A stretch of DNA of 52,349 nucleotides from Candidatus Eiseniibacteriota bacterium (GTDB lineage Bacteria; Joyebacterota; Joyebacteria; Joyebacterales; Joyebacteraceae), in the NCBI GenBank assembly GCA_030613615.1, contig JAUWLR010000003.1, positions 1 through 52,349 of the forward strand. The letters run 5' to 3'. The position numbers and the translations under genes are program-made. Shown here piece after piece: positions 1-9,346 of the stretch; position 1 is the stretch's first letter, and the number at the start of each line of letters is the position of its first letter. The notes beneath the pieces are model-generated. The model had not been told where the DNA came from. It did no database searches and worked only from the letters and a program-made list of their open reading frames with translations.

Positions 1-696
1 CGCGGAGATGGTCTTGAGCTCGCCTGTCACTTCCGCGAATCCGACGACGGCGGTCTCCATCGCGTCTATGGCCTCACCGGCCGGGTCCTTTTTCTCACTG
101 ACGAACACCCTGAGCTCGGTCGCCATCACGCTGAGGTCGGCCGTCGCCTGCCTGAGATCGAAGGAGGCGGCGTTCGCGTTGACAAGCGCCTGCTTGACGA
201 GGTCCTTGCCCTCCTGGTCAGTGAGGATCTCGTCCGCCGACTTCAGGACGGCCTGGATGCCGGCGAGAGCCTCGCCCATCGCGTGCACGACGTCACCAAG
301 TCCCTTCTCATACACCCCCTGAACGACGGTGCCCTGCTCGACGTAGACGTCGCTTCCGCCGGGTATGACCGATATGACCTTCGCCCCGATGAGGCCGTAG
401 CTGGCAACCGAGATGCGCGAGTCGATGGGGATCCTGATGTCGTTGTCCACCTCCACCTCGGCAACCACCTTACCGAACGGCGCGAGCTTCAGTGAGATGA
501 TCTCACCAGCGTCGAGGCCGGCCACAGTCACCTTGTCCCCCGCAACCCGCCCCGAGACCTCTGTGAACATGATGCTGAACCCGTAACGGCTCTCACCGAA
601 GGAGAAGCCACCCAGCCACAGAATGCCCGCCACGAGCAGCAATCCCGCGACCGTCAGGGTGATCCCCACCCTCACCTCGTTCGCGTGTTCGGTCAT
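1..696 (-). CDS. mlaD: MlaD/MCE-domain phospholipid transport protein (C-terminus runs off the window)
   Basis: Minus-strand open frame from ATG at 696 to the window edge (not in the ORF track because it has no stop): MTEHANEVRVGITLTVAGLLLVAGILWLGGFSFGES..., with one N-terminal TM and an MCE-like VAGLDAGEI region; adjacent to mlaF and mlaE. Confidence 0.88.
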   Translation of the reverse strand, partial: MTEHANEVRVGITLTVAGLLLVAGILWLGGFSFGESRYGFSIMFTEVSGRVAGDKVTVAGLDAGEIISLKLAPFGKVVAEVEVDNDIRIPIDSRISVASYGLIGAKVISVIPGGSDVYVEQGTVVQGVYEKGLGDVVHAMGEALAGIQAVLKSADEILTDQEGKDLVKQALVNANAASFDLRQATADLSVMATELRVFVSEKKDPAGEAIDAMETAVVGFAEVTGELKTISA

Positions 697-780
697 TGCG
701 TTCCCCCTTGGATTCCCATGTGGTCCTCCGGCCGGAGGCGTGACACGTGGTTCGCGGTGCCCGGTTGGCGGTCGCCCCTC

Positions 781-1722
781 TTACTCGAACACCTCCGAGT
801 CTGTCGGACGGGCGTCCGCCGTCGATCCGATCGCCGGCGCGTGACCGCGAGCGATGAAGGTCCTCACGGCCTCGTTGTCGCTACGTCTGAGATCGTCCAT
901 CGTTCCGCAGAGCTCGATCCTGCCGTCGTGCATCAGGGCGATCTTGTCGCCCGTGAACTTGGCGCTGTGCAGGTCGTGCGTGACGACGATCGACGTAGCA
1001 TTGATCTTGCATTGAAGCGCCCTGATGAGCTCGTTGATCTGCTCGGCCATGATGGGGTCCAGCCCGGTAGTCGGCTCGTCGTAGAGGACGATGTCCGGGT
1101 CGAGCGCGATGGCGCGCGCAAGAGCCACGCGCTTCTTCATGCCGCCCGAGAGCTCAGAGGGCTGAAGGTGCGACACCTCGGCGAGTCCCACCATTTCGAG
1201 CTTCGTCTCAACGAGGTCCGCGAGTTCGTCGCCCTTGATGCCCCGGTGCTCCTTGAGCGGCAGGCCCACGTTTTCCCCGACCGTCATCGAGTCGAAGAGC
1301 GCCCCACCCTGAAAGACCATACCGAAGCGCATTCTGAGATCCTTGAGCTCGCGCGCGTCCAGTCCCGTAAGCTCGTTGCCCTCCACGATGATCGAGCCGC
1401 GGTCCGGCTTCATGAGACCGATCACGTGCTTGAGAAGCACGCTCTTGCCGCATCCCGACGGTCCCAGAACCACCATCGTCTCGCCGTCGAGAACGGTGAG
1501 GTTGATACCACGCAGGACCTCCTGGTCCCCGAACGACTTCCAGAGGTCGCGCACCTCGATGACGGGCCTGGCGGTCGTGCCTCTGCCGGGTCCCGCGGTC
1601 GTGCCGCTGCAGGGTCCCGCGGTCGTGCCTCTGCCGGGTCCCGCGGTCGCGCCTCTGTCGGGTCCCGCAGTCGTGCCTCTGTCAGGTCTCTCGGTCGTGC
1701 CTCTGTCGGGTCTCTCGGTCAT
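781..1722 (-). CDS. mlaF: ABC transporter ATP-binding protein, MlaF type, with repetitive N-terminal extension
   Basis: Walker A GPSGCGKS, signature LSGGMKKRVALARA, Walker B IVLYDEPTTGLDP; next to MlaE and MlaD. Confidence 0.93.
   Translation of the reverse strand: MTERPDRGTTERPDRGTTAGPDRGATAGPGRGTTAGPCSGTTAGPGRGTTARPVIEVRDLWKSFGDQEVLRGINLTVLDGETMVVLGPSGCGKSVLLKHVIGLMKPDRGSIIVEGNELTGLDARELKDLRMRFGMVFQGGALFDSMTVGENVGLPLKEHRGIKGDELADLVETKLEMVGLAEVSHLQPSELSGGMKKRVALARAIALDPDIVLYDEPTTGLDPIMAEQINELIRALQCKINATSIVVTHDLHSAKFTGDKIALMHDGRIELCGTMDDLRRSDNEAVRTFIARGHAPAIGSTADARPTDSEVFE
1572..1719. repeat. 24-bp in-frame minisatellite (about 6 units) in the 5' end of mlaF
   Basis: (GCGGTCGTGCCTCTGCCGGGTCCC)n with variants; encodes ERPDRGTT ERPDRGTT AGPDRGAT AGPGRGTT AGPCSGTT AGPGRGTT. 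Confidence 0.92.
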
Positions 1723-1749
1723 TCATCGCTCCACGGGAAAGCCGCCGGA

Positions 1750-2508
1750 CTATGCACTGAAGATGATCTGGAACAGCAGAACGGCCAGAACGTAGTCGCT
1801 CACCAGTATCAGCACGCAGCTCGTGACGACGGCCCTCGTCGCCGCCGCGCCTACGCCGACGGCCCCCCCGAAGGTGCGGAGACCGGCGGCGCAGCCCATG
1901 AGCGAGATGATGCCACCGAAGACGAACGCCTTGAGGAGTCCGCTCATGACATCGCGCGCGACGAAGTGCATCTTCATCCCCTCGATGAAGATCTTGGGCG
2001 ACAGGTCCAGGGACGCGTTCGAGACGAAAAACCCGCCGCCGATGGCCAGTATGTCCGCGAACACCGTGAGCACCGGCAGCATCACGAGGGCAGCGACTAT
2101 GCGCGGCATCGTGAGATACCTGACCGGGTCGATGCCCATCGCGTCCATGGCGTCGATCTGCTCGGTGACGCGCATGGTACCGAGTTCCGCCGCGATGGAC
2201 GCGCTGACGCGCCCGCCGACGACGAGAGCCGTCAGCACGGGCCCAAGCTCGATGACCACCGACTTGTAGATGGCCGTGCCAAGATAGATCTTGGGAACGA
2301 AGTCCTTCAGCTGATAGGCCGCCTGGACGGCCGTCACCGCGCCGGTGAAAACAGAGGTCATGATAACGAGAGGGAGCGACTCGACGCCGATGCGCCGTGC
2401 CTGCTCGATGACCAGCGGCGCGGACCGCCCGAGCTTCCGCAGGGCCCGTGCGGAGCGCCAGAGAAGGACGCTCGCAAATCCGACCTCGGTGACGAGTCCG
2501 ATGGCCAC
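1750..2508 (-). CDS. mlaE: MlaE-family ABC transporter permease (start uncertain; GTG at 2508 proposed)
   Basis: VIELGPVLTALVVGGRVSASIAAELGTMRVTEQIDAMDAMGIDPVRYL is a diagnostic MlaE motif. The 400-aa ORF extends upstream into dnaB out of frame, so its N-terminus is unlikely to be coding. Confidence 0.88.
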   Translation of the reverse strand: MAIGLVTEVGFASVLLWRSARALRKLGRSAPLVIEQARRIGVESLPLVIMTSVFTGAVTAVQAAYQLKDFVPKIYLGTAIYKSVVIELGPVLTALVVGGRVSASIAAELGTMRVTEQIDAMDAMGIDPVRYLTMPRIVAALVMLPVLTVFADILAIGGGFFVSNASLDLSPKIFIEGMKMHFVARDVMSGLLKAFVFGGIISLMGCAAGLRTFGGAVGVGAAATRAVVTSCVLILVSDYVLAVLLFQIIFSA

Positions 2509-2569
2509 GCGGCCTATGGTGCCGAACAGGCCCGCGCCCGCGTGAGTGATCGCGTGCCCGGGCGCGAAA

Positions 2570-3976
2570 CTAGAGTTCCTCAAAGGGCTCCTCGGTCCTC
2601 CTGCTGAGGTTGTCGAACCGTGTGCACTCGGACTGGAACGCCAGGTGTACGGTTCCCGTCGGACCGTTCCTCTGCTTGCCGATGATGATCTCGGCGCGGC
2701 CGATGTTCTCGGGCGTGCGGTCGTACTGCTCGGCCCGGTAGATGAACATGACCACGTCCGCGTCCTGCTCGATCGCGCCCGATTCTCTGAGATCCGAGAG
2801 GATGGGCCTCCGGTCGCCGCCCCGCGACTCCACCGCCCGAGACAGCTGTGACAGCGCCAGCACGGGAACGTCGAGTTCCTTGGCGAGCGCCTTGAGCGAG
2901 CGCGAGATCTCAGAGATCTCCTGCTGGCGGTTCTCGGGACGTCCGAGCCCACGCATCAGCTGGAGGTAGTCGACGATGACGAGTCCGATGTCGGACTCGG
3001 CCTTGAGCCTTCTGGCCTTCGACCGCATCTCGAGCACGTTCATAGACGGCGTGTCGTCGATGTAGATGGCCGACTCCGACAGGAGCCCGGCCGCCGTCGT
3101 CAGGTCCGACCATTGCTTGTCCGCGAGGTACCCGGTCCGAAGCTTGTGCCCGTCGACGCGCGCCTCGCAGCACAGCATGCGCTGGACCAGCTGTTCTTTC
3201 CCCATCTCCAGGCTGAAGACAGCGGTCGGCGTCTTGCCGTCGATCGAGGCATGCGCCGCAACGTTGAGGGCGAAGGCCGTTTTCCCCATCGACGGCCGCC
3301 CCGCGATGACGATGAGCTCAGCCTTCTGAAAACCCGAGGTCAGCGCGTCGAGGTCGTCGAAGCCGGACGCGATCCCGGTTACGTGCTGCTTCTTGTCGTA
3401 GAGTTCCTGAATGACCTCGAAGCTGTGCTTGAGGATCTCGCGCATCGGCACGAAGTCGCGGTGGACGCGCGCCTGAGCGATCTCGAAGATAGCGTGCTCG
3501 GCCCGGTCGAGGATGTCGGCAGCTTCGCCCCCCGCGTCGTACGCTTCCTGCACAACCTCCGTCGCGACGCTGATGAGCTTCCTCAGAATCGCTTTCTCGA
3601 GGACTATCTTCGCGTGGTGCCGCACATTCGCGGTCGTGGCAACGCTGCCCAGGACCTGCGACAGATAAGCGGCCCCACCCACGTCATCCAGCACCTTCTG
3701 CCGCTTGAGCTCTTGGGTCACCGTGACCAGATCGACGGCCTCTTCCTTGGAAAAAAGCTCGATGACGGCCCTGAAGATCTTCTTGTGGGCGCCCTTGTAG
3801 AACGCGGTATCGTCGAGGACCTCACTGACCGCCCCGACCGCCGACGTGTCGAGGAGCATCGCGCCTATGACGGCTATCTCGGCATCGATCGCCTGCGGCG
3901 GGATGCGGTCGGCCACGGCCGCCCGCACCGTCTCCCGTGTTGTTCTCTCCTTGGTTGCCATACCCGCCTCCGGCAC
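2570..3976 (-). CDS. dnaB: Replicative DNA helicase DnaB
   Basis: PPQAIDAEIAVIGAMLLD N-terminus, Walker A AGRPSMGKTAFALN, VIVDYLQLM, LSQLSRAVESRGGDRRPILSDLRESGAIEQDADVVMFIYR. Confidence 0.97.
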   Translation of the reverse strand: MPEAGMATKERTTRETVRAAVADRIPPQAIDAEIAVIGAMLLDTSAVGAVSEVLDDTAFYKGAHKKIFRAVIELFSKEEAVDLVTVTQELKRQKVLDDVGGAAYLSQVLGSVATTANVRHHAKIVLEKAILRKLISVATEVVQEAYDAGGEAADILDRAEHAIFEIAQARVHRDFVPMREILKHSFEVIQELYDKKQHVTGIASGFDDLDALTSGFQKAELIVIAGRPSMGKTAFALNVAAHASIDGKTPTAVFSLEMGKEQLVQRMLCCEARVDGHKLRTGYLADKQWSDLTTAAGLLSESAIYIDDTPSMNVLEMRSKARRLKAESDIGLVIVDYLQLMRGLGRPENRQQEISEISRSLKALAKELDVPVLALSQLSRAVESRGGDRRPILSDLRESGAIEQDADVVMFIYRAEQYDRTPENIGRAEIIIGKQRNGPTGTVHLAFQSECTRFDNLSRRTEEPFEEL

Positions 3977-3982
3977 ACTTGG

Positions 3983-4615
3983 CTAATGGTACGAGGCAAA
4001 CACCTCTGCACTCGTCACGCGGACGTCGAAGATGTGGGTGAGCACACGACTCCCCGTCCGAACAGTAAGCTCGATCATCATTCTCTTGCCTATCGCCGTC
4101 TCCGCAAGGGACTGCAGCTCGGACTTGCTCTGCCCGGAGGTGAGCGTGACGCCGAAGAACTCGGACGAGGCGTTCCAGGACCCGCCCATAGCCTTGCTGG
4201 GGAACCACTCCCACTCGGCGTGCGAGAGCGGCAGCATGCCGACGACCGTCTGCCCAAGTCCTGGGATCAGCGTGGGTGGCTGAGGCAGCTCCGGGCCCGC
4301 GTGGGGCGCCGTGGAAACCAGGGCCTCCCGTTCCTCGGACCTGTACAAGAACGTCGCTTCTTCCCAGAGAATCGCGGCCGTGGTGTCAGCGGGGTTCGTG
4401 AAGTGGGCACTCAGACCAGCGCTCGTCGCAGACCACTCGATCTTGACGGCTATCTCCTCGGTCCCGGGACCGGTCTCGGGGACGTTCTCTTCGATCACGG
4501 CCTCGTTGACCGCGACCTCGTAGCGGACCTCGTAGCTCGCCGACTGGCAGCCCGCGAGCGCCCAGCAGATCAGAATCGATGAAAGGAGCACAAGGGAAAT
4601 GTATTTCGCCTTCAT
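3983..4615 (-). CDS. Putative lipoprotein of unknown function
   Basis: N-terminal hydrophobic segment with lipobox: MKAKYISLVLLSSILICWALAGCQ. Confidence 0.7.
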   Translation of the reverse strand: MKAKYISLVLLSSILICWALAGCQSASYEVRYEVAVNEAVIEENVPETGPGTEEIAVKIEWSATSAGLSAHFTNPADTTAAILWEEATFLYRSEEREALVSTAPHAGPELPQPPTLIPGLGQTVVGMLPLSHAEWEWFPSKAMGGSWNASSEFFGVTLTSGQSKSELQSLAETAIGKRMMIELTVRTGSRVLTHIFDVRVTSAEVFASYH

Positions 4616-4655
4616 TGGGCGCGCCTCCCGTTAGTGATGTGGTTCGCGGTCTCGC

Positions 4656-4859
4656 CTACTTCACCTTGCACGTGTTGATCTTGAAGAGCGCGTATGCCGG
4701 GCATCTGTTTGCCAGCCCGGTCACCAGCGAGATGGCGCCGATGACGATGAGAGTCCGCCCCCAGACACCGCCTGGCATGACGAACAGCCCCAGCGCAAGC
4801 AGGGCCAGGCCGAGGACCACTCGCACGATCCGATCAGCGGAACCGACGTTGCTCTTCAC
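4656..4859 (-). CDS. Small membrane protein, DUF2892/YgaP-like
   Basis: From GTG at 4859: (M)KSNVGSADRIVRVVLGLALLALGLFV...GAISLVTGLANRCPAYALFKINTC resembles the YgaP transmembrane-type domain. Confidence 0.75.
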   Translation of the reverse strand: MKSNVGSADRIVRVVLGLALLALGLFVMPGGVWGRTLIVIGAISLVTGLANRCPAYALFKINTCKVK

Positions 4860-5021
4860 GCTCTTCCTCCTTGTCGTGACCGGTGAGCCACTTCCCCGGC
4901 ACTCCCTCGGCACGTGCCCTGACGACATCGTAGCACGACTCGCTCGCATCTTCGTCCGCCAGAACAACCCCGGCCTGTCGGTCGCTGTGCCATCTGTTCT
5001 TCTCTCTTCGGGGATAACGTC

Positions 5022-5921
5022 CTACGCTTTCACGTACTCCCGCTTGATCAACTGGATGTCGTCCCAGATCGGTCGCTTGTACTTGGGGTCCCTCAGAGCG
5101 GCCGCCGGATGGTACGTCGGGATGACCTTGACGTTGCCTTCCACGTACATCTTCCCTCGCAGACTTCCCATCGACCCACGGATACCCAGGAGCGTCTGCG
5201 TCGCGGGAAGCCCCAGCGTGCATATGACCCTCGGAGCGATCAGCGCGACCTGCCTGCCCAGGTACGGGAGGCAGGCCTCGATCTCGTTGGTCAAAGGCGT
5301 GCGGTTGTTCGGCGGCCTGCACTTGATGATGTTAGCGATATAGACGTCGTCGCGCTCGATCCCGGCGGCCTCGAGAATCTTGTTGAGAAGCTGTCCCGAT
5401 CTCCCCACGAACGGGATCCCCTGGATGTCCTCGTCACGACCGGGCGCCTCGCCGATGAACATCAGGCGCGCGTTCGGGTTGCCGGCGCCGAAGACCACGT
5501 TCGTGCGACCGCCCGCCAATTCACAGTTCTGGCAGCCGACCGACCTGGCCTCGACCTGCTCAAGCGTCGTGCACGTCTCGAGTCCCGTGGACCCGGCGAA
5601 CATATCGCCCGTCGTCGCCTCCCTCGAGAACGCGAGCTTGACCTTGACGATCTCGACCGTGGGGACATCGGGCGCCTCCGGTGTCGCGGTGACGTCGGGC
5701 GCCTCCGGGGCCGCGGTGACGTCGGGCGCCTCCGGTGTCGCGGTGACGTCGGGCGCCTCCGGGGTCGCTGCGACATCAGAGGTCTTCACAGTCGAGTGTG
5801 CCTTCGGAGCATCCGCGCGGCCCGGGACAGACGGCAGATAGATCTCGGTCTCGCCTGCTTCACCGAGCTGTCTGAAGTACTCCGCCGCGAGCTTGTTGGC
5901 CTCGTCGCGTCCGCTAGCCAT
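5022..5921 (-). CDS. Uracil-DNA glycosylase family 4, with repetitive N-terminal linker
   Basis: CQNCELAGGRTNVVFGAGNPNARLMFIGEAPGRDEDIQGIPFVGRSGQLL...YIANIIKCRPPNNRTP...TYHPAAALRDP. Confidence 0.94.
   Translation of the reverse strand: MASGRDEANKLAAEYFRQLGEAGETEIYLPSVPGRADAPKAHSTVKTSDVAATPEAPDVTATPEAPDVTAAPEAPDVTATPEAPDVPTVEIVKVKLAFSREATTGDMFAGSTGLETCTTLEQVEARSVGCQNCELAGGRTNVVFGAGNPNARLMFIGEAPGRDEDIQGIPFVGRSGQLLNKILEAAGIERDDVYIANIIKCRPPNNRTPLTNEIEACLPYLGRQVALIAPRVICTLGLPATQTLLGIRGSMGSLRGKMYVEGNVKVIPTYHPAAALRDPKYKRPIWDDIQLIKREYVKA
5664..5778. repeat. 27-bp in-frame minisatellite (about 4 units) in the UDG gene
   Basis: Encodes AATPEAPDV TATPEAPDV TAAPEAPDV TATPEAPDV P; DNA unit GTGACGTCGGGCGCCTCCGGTGTCGCG. 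Confidence 0.92.
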
Positions 5922-7170
5922 CTATCTTTCCCCACCCCAGTTCGTGAATGGCGAACGTCAGGACGATGTCAGCAAGCTCACTCTTGGAGACCTTGCCCAC
6001 GCTCTCCTCCAGCCCGGTCCGCCCGATGACGGTAGCGATGTTCGTGTCCGTGCCGAAACCCGCGCCCTCAACCATCGGGTTGTTGACCACGACAAGGTCC
6101 AGGCTCTTCTCTTCGAGCTTCTTCCTGGCGTTGGGTACCTCGTCCCGGGTTTCCACGGCGAAACCTACCACACCCTGTCCCAGCTGCTTCCTGCTCGCGA
6201 CCTCACTCAGGATGTCCTCGGTCCGGACGAGCTCGATATTCAGTATGTCAGCGCGCTTCTTGATCTTGTGCTCCGGGACATCCGATGGACGGTAGTCGGC
6301 CGGGGCGGCCGCCATGACGAGCAGGTGGAGTTCCGGAAGTTCCGCAAGGACGGCATCGAGCATCTCTCTGGTCGTGCCCACGCGGACGAATCTCACGCCG
6401 GCGGGCGGCTCGAGCGCCGTACGGCCGGAGATGAGAACGACCTCGGCGCCGCGAGAGAGAGCGCGTTCCGCCAACGCGAATCCCATCTTGCCCGTCGATG
6501 GGTTGCCGATGTGCCGTACCGGATCAATGGGTTCCTCGGTCGGCCCGGCCGTGACCACGACGCGCTTCCCCGCGAGGTCCCCCGGCACCAGCACGGCGAG
6601 CGCCGCGTCGACGATGGCGTCGGGGGCGGCCAGACGACCGCGCCCCACGGCACCGCTGGCGAGCCTGCCCTCTTCCGGCTCGATTATGACGACACCGCGC
6701 TCCTTCAGGGTCGTGAGGTTCTCCGTGACCGCGTCGGACAGGAGCATATTGACGTTCATGGCGGGCGCGACGAGCACGGGACAGGTCATTGCCAGTAGCT
6801 CGGTCGACAGGAAGTCATCGGCGATCCCACCGGCCATCTTGCCGATGATGTTGGCCGTCGCCGGAGCGACGATGGCAAGGTCCGCCGCTTCACTGAGCTT
6901 CACGTGCCTGAGCCGCTCGGTCTCCGACACGGCCTCCTCAAGCTCCGTGACACCGACCTTCGTCTCGGGCCACATACTGACAACGACCTCGTTGCCCGAG
7001 AGCGTCTCGAACGTCAGGGGCGCTATGAACCGCGTCGCGTTCTCCGTCATCACGACGATGACGTTGGCACCCAGCGACGCCAGTCTGCTTACGATGTGCG
7101 GGGTCTTGAACGCGGCGACGCTGCCCGTGACGCCCAGCACAACCACTTTTCCTGCCAGCAGATCTCCCAT
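5914..7170 (-). CDS. coaBC: Bifunctional phosphopantothenoylcysteine decarboxylase/phosphopantothenate-cysteine ligase
   Basis: GVTGSVAAFK, APAMNVNM, VVVTAGPTEEPIDPVRHIGNPSTGKMG; start set to MGDLLAGK (ATG at 7170). Confidence 0.95.
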   Translation of the reverse strand: MGDLLAGKVVVLGVTGSVAAFKTPHIVSRLASLGANVIVVMTENATRFIAPLTFETLSGNEVVVSMWPETKVGVTELEEAVSETERLRHVKLSEAADLAIVAPATANIIGKMAGGIADDFLSTELLAMTCPVLVAPAMNVNMLLSDAVTENLTTLKERGVVIIEPEEGRLASGAVGRGRLAAPDAIVDAALAVLVPGDLAGKRVVVTAGPTEEPIDPVRHIGNPSTGKMGFALAERALSRGAEVVLISGRTALEPPAGVRFVRVGTTREMLDAVLAELPELHLLVMAAAPADYRPSDVPEHKIKKRADILNIELVRTEDILSEVASRKQLGQGVVGFAVETRDEVPNARKKLEEKSLDLVVVNNPMVEGAGFGTDTNIATVIGRTGLEESVGKVSKSELADIVLTFAIHELGWGKIDG

Positions 7171-7189
7171 TCGATGGTGGCCTCCGGGG

Positions 7190-7420
7190 CTACTCGTCGT
7201 CGAGGTCTTCCGCGGCTTCGTCCTCGGTCTCGATGATCTCGTACTCGACCGCACCGTCGGTGATGAGCTTGAGCGCAAGTGAGGTGCACTTCGCCTCCGC
7301 GTCCGGCCGCTGGTCCGGATCCATCGCGTGGAGGCGCCGCGCGACCTTCGCCGCGAGCACGGCGCCCAGGAACTCGTTCTTCGCGTACTTGAGGAGATCG
7401 TTCTTCTTGAGCGGGTCCAT
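7190..7420 (-). CDS. rpoZ: DNA-directed RNA polymerase subunit omega
   Basis: MDPLKKNDLLKYAKNEFLGAVLAAKVARRLHA..., acidic tail; between gmk and coaBC in the usual gene order. Confidence 0.8.
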   Translation of the reverse strand: MDPLKKNDLLKYAKNEFLGAVLAAKVARRLHAMDPDQRPDAEAKCTSLALKLITDGAVEYEIIETEDEAAEDLDDE

Positions 7421-7458
7421 CGCTACCCTCCGTCTGTCAGTCTCCCCCGGCTCGTCTA

Positions 7459-8043
7459 CTACGAAACCGGTTCGGACTTCGCCTGTCGTTCTTTCGCGAT
7501 TATATCGAGTGTCTCCCGGACGGCCACGTCCAGGTCGTCGTTCACCACCCTGTGGTCGTATCTGTCGGCCCAGTCCAGCTCGCCGATCGCGTTCTTGAGC
7601 CTCGTCTCTATGACGTCCGCGTCGTCCGTCGCTCTGCTGCGCAGCCTGGTCTCCAGAACCTCGGGCGACGGCGGCAGAACAAACACGAGTACGCTCTCCG
7701 GGTACAGCTTCTTGATCGACATCCCGCCCTGGACATCGACGTCCATCACGACGTTCTTCCCGGACGCTGCGATCTCGTCTACTACGCGCTTCCGCGTACC
7801 GTAGCGAAAGCCGTGCACGACCGCCCACTCCGCGAGGTCTCCGGCCTCGACAAGCTCGTCGAACCGTTCATCCGACACGAACTCGTAGTGCGCGCGGTCC
7901 CGCTCGTCGTGCCTCGGCGGGCGCGTCGTAACCGACACCGAGTACGCGGTGCCGGGATCTTCCTTGAGCACCCTTCTCGCGATGGTCGACTTGCCGACGC
8001 CCGATGGGCCGGATACAACGATGGGAAACGCCGTGCGGTTCAC
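7459..8043 (-). CDS. gmk: Guanylate kinase
   Basis: PIVVSGPSGVGKSTIARRVL, TTRPPRHDERDRAHYEFV. Confidence 0.95.
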   Translation of the reverse strand: MNRTAFPIVVSGPSGVGKSTIARRVLKEDPGTAYSVSVTTRPPRHDERDRAHYEFVSDERFDELVEAGDLAEWAVVHGFRYGTRKRVVDEIAASGKNVVMDVDVQGGMSIKKLYPESVLVFVLPPSPEVLETRLRSRATDDADVIETRLKNAIGELDWADRYDHRVVNDDLDVAVRETLDIIAKERQAKSEPVS

Positions 8044-8074
8044 TCTGCCCTCCGGCAGTCGTGGCAGGTCGATG

Positions 8075-8356
8075 TCACTGGGAATCCGAGTGGTCGTCGC
8101 GGCCCTCGAGCCTCTGCGTGATGGTCTCGGCCGCGACAGCGGACAGAATAACGTGGTCGCTGTCGGTGACGATGACCGCGCGGGGCCTTCGACCCTGGGT
8201 CGCGTCGACGAGTTTCCCGGTGTCGCGCGCGTGGTCCTTGAGCCGTTTGACCGGCGCCGAACCGGGCGTGATGATGGCCACGACCCTATCAGACGCCACC
8301 ACGTTGCCGAAGCCGATGTTCAGGAGAAGGTTGTTCAACCCCCTAGCCTCCTTCAC
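8075..8356 (-). CDS. remA: DUF370/RemA-family regulator
   Basis: [62 protein letters not shown]; between yicC and gmk. Confidence 0.88.
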   Translation of the reverse strand: MKEARGLNNLLLNIGFGNVVASDRVVAIITPGSAPVKRLKDHARDTGKLVDATQGRRPRAVIVTDSDHVILSAVAAETITQRLEGRDDHSDSQ

Positions 8357-9228
8357 TCCACGTTCTGGACCTGCTCGCGGAGCTTCTCGATCTCTTCCTT
8401 GAGCGACAGCACTGGACCGGTGACGCCGACATCGCCGCCCTTGGACCCGGTCGTGTTCGCTTCCCTCAGCATCTCCTGCACGAGGAAGTTGAACCTCTTG
8501 CCGACGGGTTCATCGGCGTTCAGGCACTCGCGCGACTGCGAGATGTGTGCCCTCAGCCTCACGATCTCCTCGGTGTAGTCGGCGCGCTCGGCCGCGATGG
8601 CGACCTCCTGCGCGAGGCGCGTCTCGTCAACGGGGATGGACCCATCGAGGAGCTTCGCGATCCTGGCGGTGAGCCGCTCCTTCATCGCCTCGGCGGCGCC
8701 GGCGGAGAACTCGTCCAGCGCCGTCACGATCCCGTCGATGGCGTCAAGCCGCCCCGCCAGTTCCTCACTGAGTTTCGCTCCCTCGGCTTCGCGCATCGCG
8801 AGGAGCCCGCCCAGTGCCTCCGACAGCACGGGCTCGAGAGACGACCAGACCTCGTCCGCGCCGGCCACGTCGCCGGACTGCTGAAAGATCTGCGGGAATC
8901 GCGTGACGACGGAGAGATCCACCTCACCGGGGACGAAGAGCTCCTCACCGAGCAGCCTGAGCTGCCTGACGAGCTCGTGCGCCGCGTGGATGTCTATGGA
9001 AGGGCTCTCATCGGCGGCGCTCTTCCATTCAATATAGACGGTGACCCGACCGCGTGCCAGCACCGACTCGACGAGCTTCCGGATCCTGTCCTCGACCCGG
9101 AGCATCGTCCGGGGCGCCTTGATCTGCACGTCGAGGAACCGCTGGTTGACGGAGCGTACCTCCACCCTGACACGCCGCTCCTCGCCGCTCTTCTCCGAGC
9201 AACCGTAGCCGGTCATGCTCCTGAGCAC
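8353..9228 (-). CDS. yicC: YicC/YloC-family endoribonuclease
   Basis: [42 protein letters not shown]...; C-terminal [13 protein letters not shown]. Confidence 0.93.
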   Translation of the reverse strand: MLRSMTGYGCSEKSGEERRVRVEVRSVNQRFLDVQIKAPRTMLRVEDRIRKLVESVLARGRVTVYIEWKSAADESPSIDIHAAHELVRQLRLLGEELFVPGEVDLSVVTRFPQIFQQSGDVAGADEVWSSLEPVLSEALGGLLAMREAEGAKLSEELAGRLDAIDGIVTALDEFSAGAAEAMKERLTARIAKLLDGSIPVDETRLAQEVAIAAERADYTEEIVRLRAHISQSRECLNADEPVGKRFNFLVQEMLREANTTGSKGGDVGVTGPVLSLKEEIEKLREQVQNVE

Positions 9229-9346
9229 GGGCTTCCCTCCTTCTGGGTTATTGCGATAACCACGTACTATACGTCCTCAACCCGGGCCGGTCAATGAAAT
9301 CCAGAGCATTCGGGCGATTTCAGGCGATTGCGGGATTACGCTGACC

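Noticed and set aside
685-2607. 640-aa plus-strand ORF opposite mlaF/mlaE
   Set aside because: Antisense shadow of convincing mla genes; R/H/D/V-rich with no recognisable domain, typical of high-GC opposite-strand frames.
2509-2952. Long N-terminal extension of the MlaE ORF (400 aa)
   Set aside because: Lies inside dnaB on the same strand in another frame and is Arg/Ser-rich; the MlaE homology only begins around 2510.
8075-9228. yicC-remA-gmk-rpoZ-coaBC order as a novel cluster
   Set aside because: This is a well-known conserved housekeeping gene order in many bacteria.
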